Shown: in pieces, positions 35,056 through 45,892 of the stretch
Position numbering within the stretch: position 1 is the first letter of the stretch
How the letters are laid out: each line of letters starts with the position of its first letter
Program-made: the position numbers and the translations under genes
Assembly (NCBI GenBank): GCA_004335835.1
Contig: RWJK01000609.1
Coordinates: forward strand, 1 to 64,000
Direction of reading: 5' to 3'
DNA from: Scenedesmus sp. ARA3
Taxonomy: Eukaryota > Chlorophyta > Chlorophyceae > Sphaeropleales > Scenedesmaceae
DNA length: 64,000 nt
The notes under the pieces: generated by a model
Databases searched by the model: none
Seen by the model: the letters and a program-made list of their open reading frames with translations, nothing else
Told to the model about the DNA's origin: nothing

Positions 35056-37726
35056 TTACAGCAGCAGCGCGCCAGCGGCGAACAGCAGCGGCAGCAGCGC
35101 GCCAACAGCCACACTGCCAGCTCCAGAGCTCTGCCTGCGACGCTCAGCCAGCGTGCCTGCCATGCCGCCACCGGCACCGGGCGCACCTGGCAGGCCTGCA
35201 GTGGATGTTGCATTACCGCCGGATGCTGCTGTGCCAGGCAGCGGCGTGGCTGCACCAGGCAGGCCTGCGCCAGCAGCTGCCACTCCATTCAGGCCGCCTG
35301 TTGTATCCATCATTGTGGCAGATGGCAGCGGCCCGTTGGTGCCGCGCGCTGCTGCCTTGTAGTCTGTTGGTGTCTGCGCCTTCATGGAGTCCCCGATCAT
35401 GTCCAGGCGCAGCTCTTCGATGCGGTTCTTGAGGTTGTTTTGGGTCTTCTCCTCGTTGAGGGAGCCCAGCAGGTTGGTGGCCAGCTCAGGGTTGCGGTTG
35501 GAGACGACGAAGCGTACCGTGGTGAATGCGCGGCCGTACTCGTCAGCGGAGGGCAGCACCTGCAGCGGCGGCAGCAGCAGGCGTGCATGCATTTGCTGGA
35601 GGAGAGGATGCTATGTGCTGATGAACGTCAAGGTGCGTCTGCCAGCGTTTCAAGAAGTGCAGGCAGCGTTGATTTCACTGCAGAGGAGCTCGTCAGCGTA
35701 ACAGTGCCTTGTGTTTCTGCCAAATCCAGCTGCATGTGCTGCTGCCGGCTGACCGGGGCACGTGCCTCTGCACCTACCAGCCCACTGTTATAAGAACGCA
35801 CATGTGCAACTGCGGTGAGGATCAAGCTGAGTCCCCTCCTGCTGCTGAATCACAAGCTGCTGTTGCTGTGCAAAGAACATTTATCCGAAGAAACTGTTCC
35901 ACAGTTCTATGTGCTGCTGCTGCTGCTGCTGCAGCCTGCCTCGCCTCACCTAATAGTAGCTGATGAAGGTGTGCAAGCAGCAGTTGTGCATTAAACATTG
36001 ATGCGCACAAGCTCATGCTGCTGCTGCTGCTGCTGCTGCAGCCATAGCCTGCCCTCACCTGGTAGTAGCTGATGGAGTTGGGCAGGATGCCTCCCGCCTT
36101 GGCCATGGCCTCGCGCACCTTCTTCTGGTTCCAGTAGATCTGCTCCGGCGTGTTGGCCACGTTGAAGCTCACCTGGGGGCAGCAAGAAAGAAGCAGCAGC
36201 AGTGTTGAGGCGCAGGCGCAGTGACTGTTGAAGAAGGTGCGCTGTCAGGGCCAACTGCAGCAGCTGCTGCGTTGACTTGTTGCAAGCATAGGCTGCAACG
36301 GTGTGCCAGTGCTGACGCACAGCAACACCCAGAGGCAACAGGTGCTGACATTCCTCGGCAAGCTGGACTATGCCTATCCCTTCAGACGCAAGGCCTGCTG
36401 CTGCCAGTGCACTGTCAAGCCCTCAACGCAAATCCTGCAGCTGGCATGAAACTTGCTGTGTGGCCCTAGCAGGACAGCAGCAGCAGCAGCAGCAGCAGCA
36501 GCGCGGCAAATCACGACACATCCACGAGCTTGTACTGGTGTTGTAAAAGTTTAGCCCACTCACAATGACATCGCTCTCAGTGAAGTCCTTCAAGTCATCC
36601 CACTGAGGCTTGAACCCTGAACCGCGGGGAATAGGAGGCGCAGGAGGCGCAGCAGCCCTCGCACGGGGAGGCGGCGCAGGCATCACACTGTTGATGTTGC
36701 CTGGCAGCAGACCAGGCGGCAGCATGGGGCCGGCAAAAGCACCGGCCAGCGCACCAGGTGCGGCACCGATAGGTGCAGCACCGGCGGCAGGAGGCACTGA
36801 AATAACAGACTCGCCGGTAGCAAGCGGCATAGCTGGCAGGGCACCAGTGGGGCCCACCATACCGGGCATTGCCGCGCCAGCTGGCATGGCGAAACCTGGC
36901 TGGGGTGCGAGTGGCTGGGGTGCTACTGGCATTGCTGCTGCTGCTGCACTGCCGTAGCCGGCAGCAGCCAGCGGGTCGTATCCTGCAAAGCCGAGGGGCA
37001 CGCCTGCTGGTGCCGGCACTGGTGCTGCTGCTGCTGGCATGGCTGCCGGCATGGCGGCTGGGAAGCCTGCTGCAGCCGGGAACGCAGCTGGCGCTGCAGC
37101 CGGGAATGCAGCGGGCGCTGCTGCAGGGAAGCCAGTTGCTGCAGGGAAGCCAGTTGCTGCAGGGAAGGCTGCTGCTGGCGCTGCAGCTGGGAAGCCGGCG
37201 GTTGCTGCAGCTGGGAAGGCTGCTGGTGCAGCGATAGCTGGCGCGGGCGCAGCTGTCAGTGCTGCGGGTGCCACTGGTGCTGCTGGGTCAGGGATTGGGA
37301 TGATGCCAGGCGGCAGCTGAGCCTGGCATGTTGCAAGGCCTGCAGGGCATTTATACAAAGTTTGTAGTCACACACAATGTGAAAGCGTTGGAAAGAAATT
37401 GCAGCAGCTGCTTGGCAAACTGAGGCCTGAGGGTGAGTAGGTTGCAGCAGGTACTGCGCACGCTGCAGCAACGGCCATTGGCAGGCAGCAAGGAGGCGAA
37501 CGCACCATGCAGCGGAAATCAATTCAAAGCAGAACGATAATTCAACATCTGCGTTAGGCAGTTCGTGCATGCAGCCATCACACCAGCGGCTCTTGCGCTG
37601 GGTGACACCAAACAGTGCAGCCACGCAGCTTGTATAGTTGATGATCAATTATCAAAGACCGCATACGCCGGCTGTTTACTCACACAGCACCAAGAGCACG
37701 AAGGTGCTGGCTTTGGAGGGCTGCAT
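35056..37726 (-). CDS. Secreted Ala/Pro-rich protein with a compact domain and GPI-like tail (cluster member 4)
   Basis: Unrecognised surface protein of 478 residues. Minus-strand exons: 37726-37684, 37339-36564, 36172-36059 and 35559-35056; phases agree. The signal peptide is about residues 1-20 (STFVLLVLCLATCQA). Residues 40-110 repeat GFPAA/AAFPAA units as in member 1. Residues 110-250 are Pro/Ala/Met-rich. Residues about 262-375 form the non-repetitive domain shared with member 3: TESDVIVSFNVANTPEQ, helix-like KVREAMAKAGG, SISYYQ, TTVRFVVSNRNPELA and an acidic/basic helix (LKNRIEELRLDMI). The C-terminus has a short basic ERRRQ, then Ser/Gly/Ala and a hydrophobic tail ending in LLL, typical of GPI addition. 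Opposite orientation to the other three, so the cluster arose by duplication with inversion. Confidence 0.82.
35935..35972 (-). repeat. Donor-side junction echo of cluster member 4, exon 3
   Basis: Copy of the exon end (ISYY then a changed codon) plus GTGAGG donor, lying downstream of the real exon and next to a CTG tract like the one beside the real junction. Confidence 0.7.
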
Positions 37727-39763
37727 GGCGCTCCCTCTGTAAGCCAACTTCGGTGCTAATCCTCTCAAGCTCCAAGTTTCTAATTATTAGAGCGGTATTA
37801 CGTAACTTGCACGTTCAGAGTTTGGCCCTAGAGTCAGTTGGAAGCGGCTCAAATAGTTGGTCCTGAACTTGCCACAATCAGCTTCCTGAGCTCTGAAGCT
37901 GCAAGTCAATATACCTTTCTGCTAGCGTCAAGAAATGTGATCGCAGGTAGCTCAGCGTGATTGGTATGTGGGGCAGGTGTTTACAGCGCAGCGAGTGACT
38001 CTGCCAAGCAATTCCAGTTACCATACGCAGCTACTCCAACACGCACCAACTCAACATGTATGAGCCTTGCAACATGATCGAAGGTGTGGGCGAGGCCGGT
38101 AGGTGCGCGGGCAAATGCCACAACGAACCTGTTCCAACGACATCAACCATACAGGAGAACCGCAACGCGACACGATGGCACCAGGAATGAGCTGTAAGGC
38201 GCAGTGATGTGGTGCGAAAAGGCTTTCTGACGGCTGCAGCCTCCGGTCACCGCAACTAGAAACTGTCAGGCCCACCAGCCAGGCTGGAAGTTCTCGCTGT
38301 ATTGATCAAAACGACCAGCCTTCCATGGTAATCTGAGGTAAAAGACGAACACACACACTGTCTTTTTGGTATAAGGCATATAGCGGAGGATGGCAGGGGC
38401 TGGCAGCCCACGTGCTGGCACACATCCTAGTCAGCCTCAGCCAGTGTGCATGCATGTGGCCTGTGAAACTGCGAGTCTGAGGACGATGTACGTCTGCGAG
38501 TCTGAGGACGAGTTTCATTAAAGGGACGCAGCAGCCATCAGTGTCACATTGAGCACCCACGCCGAAGCCAGAATTGCTTGCACACGCAACTAGGCCACGT
38601 GGAACAGGCGCAGCAGCAAAGACAGCAGACAAAGACTCTGCAGTTTTCAAGGTTTTTTCCTGCCTGGGCTTGGTGGTGCCTCATAACCCACAACATGCGA
38701 TGAATATAGCGTCACTGCTGATTCTTTATCTTCCAGCACAGGCGATTGCAGCACGCATCAAGCCGATTGACATGGCATGATGCCTTTTTTCAGCACGGTG
38801 CTGTCATGTGCAGTGCAGCAGTCGCCCTTCAACTTGAAGTCCGCTGAAGTCACTGAAGTCACTGGCCATGGTTCAGAGCAGGTTGATGTTCGGTGCCAAA
38901 CTACTGGGCAGGGAACTCCCTGCATACTCTGGTGTTGTCAAAGTGCAGTATAGCCATGTCAGAACTGAAACGACATGCCCTGCAGCAAGCAGCCCTCAGG
39001 GCGATGCACTGTGTGGCAGAGGCGGGCTCGGTTGCAGATCCAGCACAATTCAACGTGACTCATCGAGCCGGTTGTGGTGTGAGCTGCTGACAACGCTGAG
39101 CGTGCTCTTGCAAGCTGTGTTGCGTGGCAAGCTCCTGCAAGCCCCGTCGCTTGCAAGCTGCTCAGCACCATCTGGTGCATGGCACCATGTAAAAGGTCGA
39201 CACCATACGGCTCCACGATCCCGAAACACCGTTGTAAATGCACGGCTGCGCACCTGCAAGCAATGCCATGTCCAGCGGTGGACAGACTGCCTGCATGGCA
39301 GGACACTGCAAGCTGCTCTGGACAACATGCCTGCCAGCAGACGCAGGTGTCCTCTCCCAGCCCAGCATCGGGTGCAGCATTGCATCAAAGGGGTGCAGCT
39401 GCAACTCGCCTGATCAGCTGATGTCCACTTGGCAGGAGCCGCCCGCAATGCTTGCAAACTGCTCAGCTCCATGTGGCCCACCGGGTGCATGGCGGACAGC
39501 TGCAAGGACGCCACTGCAACTTGAAGTCTGCAAGCTGCCCAGCATGACGTGCGTTGGCCTCTGCTGGCGCTGCAGGCCGGGTCCAGCAGAGCATTGAAGG
39601 CGTGCAGCTTCATCTCACCTGGCACCCACAAAACAGGAGCCGCCTGCAATGTGCACGCCTGCTTTTGCTGCAGTGGCTGCAGGGCTGATGGCATACATGT
39701 AAAATGACGAATTCCAGACAAAGCCAGGATGCCAAAGCACGCTGGTCATGCACAGCTGCGCAC
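37727..39763. other. Poorly resolved region, about 2 kb
   Basis: Presumed promoter of cluster member 4, followed by sequence with several internally repeated fragments (around 39130-39190, 39280-39330, 39370-39400, 39430-39500, 39584-39620). These resemble junction echoes of a minus-strand gene whose exons I cannot assign. A 25-bp direct duplication lies at about 38469-38511. Confidence 0.4.
39233..39262 (-). repeat. Donor-side echo of the orphan exon at 39764-39959
   Basis: Copies the exon end (GCATTGCTTG-AG) with its GTGCGCAG donor about 500 bp downstream on the minus strand. Confidence 0.65.
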
Positions 39764-39959
39764 CTTCAAGCAATGCTGAGCCAGAAGACCCCCGCCAAAG
39801 TCTCCTGGCACTCCGAGTGGTGGGCTGCTCATGTAGGCACGGCTGGACATGTTCCGGCTGGATGCGTAGCACCATGAGGGGCCGGCCTAAGAATCTCTGG
39901 TTCTGCTTGAGGTACTGGTCAACTGCTGCGGCGCTGTACAGGCGCAGCCAGCTGGTCAA
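39764..39959 (-). CDS. Orphan internal exon, possibly RRM-like of Nup35/Nup53 type
   Basis: A 196-nt open segment with a good acceptor (TTTTTTGGCAG) and donor (GTGCGC) on the minus strand. It reads SWLRLYSAAAVDQYLKQNQR, then FLGRPLMVLRIQPEHV. The pattern of hydrophobic and basic positions resembles the second half of the RRM-like domain of nucleoporin Nup35/Nup53 (an Arg-aromatic strand, a helix with Ala, then Met-Val before a conserved Pro). A segment upstream on the same strand at about 40351-40290 reads FGTVINVMVQSAGG, which would suit the preceding part of that domain. I could not join the two in phase or find the rest of the gene, so it may be a broken copy. Family assignment is by eye and weak. 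Confidence 0.35.
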
Positions 39960-40351
39960 CTGCCAAAAAACCCCAGTCACAGCTGTGTTGTGGGCCCATT
40001 CAAACGGACTATCATGTTTTAGAGCTCAATGCATGAGCGCAGCATTCAAGTCAAGCAGCACGATGGCAGCCGTCTGCAATGGACTGAGCAGTATAAACTC
40101 CAACTGCCTGGTTTGACTGATAAAAACTGTGTTACTGCCAACATCCAAAACTACACTTCACTTGCTCTGCGCACACCAGCAGGAGTGCCGCCTGACGCCA
40201 GCACATGGTGAATGCAACATCAGTACGTGCGGTGGTTCGCTAATCTGCATGCTGTCTGTCTGCTGCTCCTGTGTCAGCTGACGGGCCTTTTTGTGTTGGG
40301 AGTGCCTTTGCCACCAGCCGACTGCACCATAACGTTGATGACGGTGCCGAA

Positions 40352-41695
40352 CTGGCACCAGTTTTGCCTCCCACTCCACTGATGACCTGTTGAAGGGAAG
40401 TGTCGGTCCCAGGCTGTCATTGCAGCTGTGACATGTACGTACTTGTTACTGTTTGCCATGGACAACTGCTGAGCAGGTTGCAGTGACACTCTGTGAAAAA
40501 AAGCATTGCAGATGATCTCCATCCTAGAAGTCTGGCATCCAATAATAGTCTTGTACTTATTGTAAATACAGCACTTACATACCACCGGCGGCAACCTAAG
40601 CACCATGCTGGGCAGGTCAAGGGGTAAGCTTGGTCTGGTTTACTTGCTGTGGATCACCCCCTGAATGTACCCTTCTTGTACTTATCACACACCAACTGCT
40701 GGTTATTGCAGTGACGTGGAATATTGCTGGTCACATGCAGAGAAGTGTCTGGTGACTCTGCTTGTACTGGTTTGCATTCCATGCTGGGGTACAGTGCTGC
40801 TGCTTTTCCACTGGCACAGTAGAACATGAGAAACAACACGGCGCGGCTTATGCCACGACGCATGCCATGTATGGCCATGCCAAAACATGCAGAGCTCTGC
40901 TGTTTGTGAAGCACGATGAAAAGGCCTGAATCGACTGCTGTGCGTCTTGCCTTTGAGCCTATTCTGCGACTGTCGCTGTTGCTGTGTCATTGCATCGCAT
41001 ATCTCCTTCGCAAACCTGCCTATTGCTGCACCACTCAACTTTGCACTGCTGACAGAGTTAGTGAATGGTTAATCTTCACTTTGGCCTACCTGTGTGTATG
41101 CTGCAGCGGTTTGTGAACTGAATCACTGAGTAGGCTGATGATGCCCACCCTCCTGCTGCTCTGCCTGCAGCCCATCAGCTGGACTCCCCTCACAGCTTGA
41201 GCGTAAAGATAGTAAGGATAACCGTACATTAAGGCATGTTCTGCCTGGTATGTTATGTCAACATCGTGCTTTTCAAGGAGAAAGAAGTTGCCCATCAAAC
41301 CAGAGTGTTGGCAGATGCGACCGGGTCAAGCTGTGTGCCAGCAAGAACGACCACAACCAAGCAGATTAGAGAAGGAACTGATAATTGATGGAAAAACGCA
41401 GCATGATAGCACAACAGACAACGGAAACGGGGAAAAGGCGGGAGAAACGGTGAAAGCATGGCCAGTGGTATTGCTGAGGTGGCTGAAGCGCTCGAAACAA
41501 CTAGCGATCGTAGCTCTGATTGGTTTTGCTAAGTGACGGACGGCTGATGAGCCATGTTATCGGGTGCCGGGCCCTGCCCAGCTTAACACTCGCCTCGCGC
41601 TGCTTTATTACAAGCCTTGGGGGTCCACACGAAGGCAGCAAGAGTCCATATAGCTTAGTTGTTTACAGTTTACACGCTTTGAAGCAGCAAACAAC
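40352..41695. other. No gene assigned, about 1.3 kb
   Basis: Might hold 5' exons of the orphan minus-strand gene and the promoter of the zinc-finger gene. I see no supportable exon. Confidence 0.4.
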
Positions 41696-42415
41696 ATGCG
41701 GGTGCCGACAGACCTCATCCATGAAGCAAAGTGTTCAGTCTGCTGTGCACCTTCAATAATGGAGTGTGTGGAGTGCATTAAGGAGGACACCAAGTGCAGC
41801 GAGGCGCCCAGCTTCTGCAGCAGCAAGTGCTATTCAAAGCACTTCAGCGCTCACAGGCAGCGCTCCTTCGGCAGCAAAAGGTGCGCGGAACGCTAGAAGC
41901 TGATACTTGAGCAGCACAGCAGACGCACGGGTGGCAAGGCAGCGACTCAAGAGTTGCTTGTAGCACGGGGTCCTTCCCGGGGTCTTCCGGCGTTCCCTGC
42001 AGGCATGCTAAGCTCACCAAAGACATGAACAATTTGCATAAAGCTCCGAGCAGCAGCACTGCGCCCTTCGTGGCCTTGGTCGTCGGTTGTCACTGATTCA
42101 GCTTTGCTCCCGCGCCCGTCCTTCCCCCGCTGCAGGTCTAGCAGTAGCAGCGGATCGTCGAGCATCAGCAGCGGCTCGAGCTCACCAAGTTTGGGGAGCA
42201 GCAGCGAGCCCAGCTCACCAAGCAGCCCCTTGATGGGGTTCCAGCAGCAGCAGCAGCAGCAGCACAGCCCTGCACAGGGCCACTATGTGCAGCAGTTCAT
42301 ACACATGCAGCCACCTCCGCCACGGGGCTATCACGCACCAGTGATGATGCACAGACACCCCATTGAAGTGGGGGGTCCGGCACCGTACTGGCAGCAGCAC
42401 CACATGCGCCGATAG
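41696..42415 (+). CDS. Small zinc-finger protein (C6H2/MYND-like finger)
   Basis: A 154-residue protein from exons 41696-41880 and 42136-42415, joined in phase. Residues 12-50 hold a compact finger with Cys and His spaced as CSVC, CVEC, FCSSKC and HFSAH, closest by eye to the C6H2 finger found at the N-terminus of methionine aminopeptidase 1 and to MYND fingers. In those families the finger docks on ribosomes or on peptide partners. No peptidase domain follows. Instead there is a Ser-rich segment (residues 62-95), a seven-Gln run, and a tail rich in Pro, His and Met ending HHMRR. Function unknown; an adaptor role is inference. The start is the first ATG of the exon. Confidence 0.72.
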
Positions 42416-44416
42416 ACTGCTGGGCCATCAGGATGCATGCTGCTCAGTGGTCGGGCATGCATGGGGCTGTGCTGCAGCTGCAGTGTGCTCTGTTGCATAG
42501 GTTATGTTGCTGCAGCTTGGTGCATGTGTGCTGGCAACAGCGCGGAACAATTTTGCAAGTGGACTGGGGGGCTGTTGGCATTGTGAAGCTGCAAGGAAGT
42601 GTGTGAGTCACGTGCGAGTCATGTGCGAGTCATGGCCTTCTGTGGTGCCATCCGCATCTTCAAGCAGTAGCCAAGCATCAGCAACCATTGTGTGCTTGTT
42701 GGACAGCATGGCAGTTCAGCCAAGCATGCATATGACAAGGCGTGACTACCGTTGAGGGTGCAGCAGGGTGGTGTTGCTGCAACCTGCAGTCCGCCAGACA
42801 CTGCATGTGAGGGAGGTACAGCTACTATACTTACTACTGCAGTTGATATGTTGCCTGTCTGTGCCTACATACAAAGCACTTTGCTCAAACCAGCTGTGGT
42901 TATGTGGTTAGGCTCCGACTGCCATCACCAACCCACAACTCGGGTTCCTCTTTTTGCATGGCATGCACGAGATGGAGCACGCACTGCCTGTTTTGTTCTG
43001 TCGACCGGACATTACTGGTGGTGGTTGGTGCTGTGTACACTGTTGCAGCAGCAGCAGTCGTGCCCATTGAAGCTGTAATGGCTGTTGGCAGTTGCTTTTG
43101 GCCGACTGATGCTATGCTTGTTGCAGCTGCAGAGTGTGATGCTGGCTGTGGACGTTCAAGCCCTTTTTAGTCTGAAGCTGTGTGTTGCATCACTCTGTTT
43201 CACTGTCAGAACTTGCGGGGAGGCGGCGTGTGTCTACTTGGTGTTTGGGCTAGGCGCTGCGCCGCGGGTTGTGTTGCAGTTGGCAGGCCAGATGGAGTTG
43301 GCGGGGATGTGTACAGCGGCAGGCTGCTGCCGCCTGACTGGTTGCAGCAGCTGCCCTGGCAAGTAGTTAGCGCCCTCACTGCTCCTGCACACAGTGAAGA
43401 AAGGGATATTTGCAGCAGGCCTTGGCGGCAAAGTCTGTGCCCGTGTGTAAATTACTTGTCTGTACCAGTTTGTACTAGTTTGTCAGGGGTGCAGTTGGTG
43501 CATGCACAAGCTGCGCGGCTTGTCACACAGCTTTGTCCATCATGACGCAACCACCAGGTGTATTACGTACTATATTTTGTTAGGCTATGCCGTTTACTTG
43601 GGCCATGTGTGTGTAGTATTTGTGACACACCACTTCGGACGCAACATCTGCTTGGCAGCTTGGCAGCACTGCACAACAGCACTGCTTGACTGTGTGGGTG
43701 GTGGCAAGTTTTGCTGTGCATGCGTTGCCGAGGTGTTGTGCATGCGTTGCCGCGGTGTTGTAGGTGTGTGATGTGAGCACCGTGATGACATGTCACGGCT
43801 TGTGCTGCTTGTCGCTCTGACAGCCTTCGCTACAAACGCATGCATGGGGTTGCAAGCACACTGTGCTGTACAGTGCATTGCAGTGGATGCATCATCTGCT
43901 TGGCTGCTGCCACCGGTTGGCGGCTGTTGGTTGCCTTGCTTAGTACATGCTTCTGTCTGTGACGGTGCCCGCATGTGCTCGCTGTGCATTGCACTGCATC
44001 TTTTCACATTGTGTAAGCCAGTGCTGATCATCACGTAAATGCCTGCTCTTCTGCAAGGGTTCACGTTTGTTGATGGCGGGAGGCGTCCTAGAAGCTGCTG
44101 ACGAGCTGCCAGCGGTGCTCAAGAGTTTGGTGCAACTCAAAATGCAAACAAAACTAAGCGTTCAACCAAAAGCTGCCACCGAGGCAGTTTGCAAACAGTA
44201 CCAATCCCTTCACTTGACAGCTAATGTCGGTGCCTGGTTCAAAAGTCCCCAGTTGAACATTTGGCGCCAAATGCTCTACAGCCGATTCAGCCTTTGTAAG
44301 CGGTTACCAATCAGTTCACAACATGAACGATGCAGGTTGTGTGCAACTTATGCTATTACAGCACACAAGCACAGCCATATGCAAACTCTCTGTCAATAGC
44401 TGTCACATCAGCGAAT
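42416..44416. other. Intergenic, about 2 kb, between convergent genes
   Basis: No supportable gene. Contains short tandem duplications (near 42605-42635 and 43720-43765). Confidence 0.45.
44356..44360 (-). terminator. Possible TGTAA polyadenylation signal
   Basis: TGTAA on the minus strand about 60 nt after the stop of the BET gene. This pentamer is the usual poly(A) signal in chlorophycean algae. A chance match is possible. Confidence 0.3.
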
Positions 44417-44565
44417 TCAAGCTTGCTGGTGGTCATCTGCATCCAGCATCTCAACATCTGCGGCAGCTGGCACGCTTGCAGCGGCTGCATTTGCCTGTGC
44501 GGCATCTGCCTTGCCCGTGTCGGTAGCAGCAGCATCCGCTGCAGCTGCAGCTGCTGCATCACCAG

Positions 44566-44597
<32 letters not shown>

Positions 44598-44723
44598 CCA
44601 TCAGCATCATCATCACTGTCGCTGCTTGAGGCACACCTGCGGCGCTGCTGCTGCTGGTGCTGCCGCTGCTCCTGCTGCTGGTCTTCATCACTCCTGCCAG
44701 CACTCGCACTCCTGCTTCGCTGG

Positions 44724-44756
<33 letters not shown>

Positions 44757-45859
44757 GCGCCGCCAGCTGCTGCTCCACTGTCGGCAGCACCACTTGCAGC
44801 AGGACTCTCAGAGCGCTGCCGGCCCTGCGCGGCAGAGCCACTGGGACAGTCCCCTTCACCCTCACCAGGCTGCTCCTGCTCCGCCTGCTGCTGCTGCTGC
44901 TGCTGCTCCTCGTCCTCCTCCTGCTGCTGCTGTTGCTGCAGCTGCAGTGCCTGCTGCTGCAGGTCAGTGCTGCTGCTGGCCACAGCAAGGTTGCCGCTGC
45001 GCCGCCGCTCATGAGCTACCGGCGGCGTGCTGTCACCAGCAGCTGGCGCCACCATGGTGGCTGCAGGGCCAGCAAACGGTGAGGTGGGCATGCCAGCAGC
45101 AGCAGCAACGGCGGCGGCTGCAGCAGCAGCAGAGGCGGCAGCAGCGGAGGAGGGCGGCTGGCCTGCTGCTGCAGCGCCGAGAGCGAGCCTGCTGGGCCGG
45201 GCTGCAGGCGGCAGCGGCGGCCTGGCAGTGCCTGTGTCTGCAGATGCACAATGAGAAACACAGCAACAGAGGGAATGCAGGCAGCAGATGCAGCAGATAG
45301 GTGAGCGGCAGCAGGCTCATCAGCAGATGGCGTGGCCTGGAGATGCATGCAAGGTTTGGTGATGTGCAGGCCACGCCATGCTGACAGCTTGTTTGGACTT
45401 GCCACACAAAATCGCAGCAGCAAGAGACCTGCCTCAAAGCATGACGGCCAGAACCGCAACAACCTGATGCCCAAAGCTACGGCAATGAACAGCTGCACAC
45501 TGCAGGCAGGGTTGGCGATGCGCGGCCACTCTGTTCTGCACTCAGCAACACAACAAGCATGGCAGGCGCGATGCTGCAGCTGCCAGCACCACCACCAGCA
45601 CCATCACTGAACACAAGTTCATGCTGCAGCTGCCAGCACCAGCACCAGCACCATCACTGAACACAAGCTCATGCTGCAGCTGCCAGCACCAGCACCAGCA
45701 CCATCACTGAACACAAGCTCATGCTGCAGCTGCCAGCACCAGCACCAGCACCAGCACCATCACTGAACACAAGCTCATACCTGAGGAGCGCCGCTTAGCC
45801 AGCATGTAACTGCTCTGCTTGCCAGGTGGCCCCAGCATGCCAGCTGTCATCCCTGCACA

Positions 45860-45892
<33 letters not shown>

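Noticed and set aside
39615..39980. Complete minus-strand gene of 121 codons
   Set aside because: Its central part is bounded by good splice sites, so it is treated as a single internal exon; the ends of the frame read through intron-like sequence.
44511..45300. Plus-strand poly-Cys and poly-Leu frames
   Set aside because: Complement of the polyGln tail of the BET gene.
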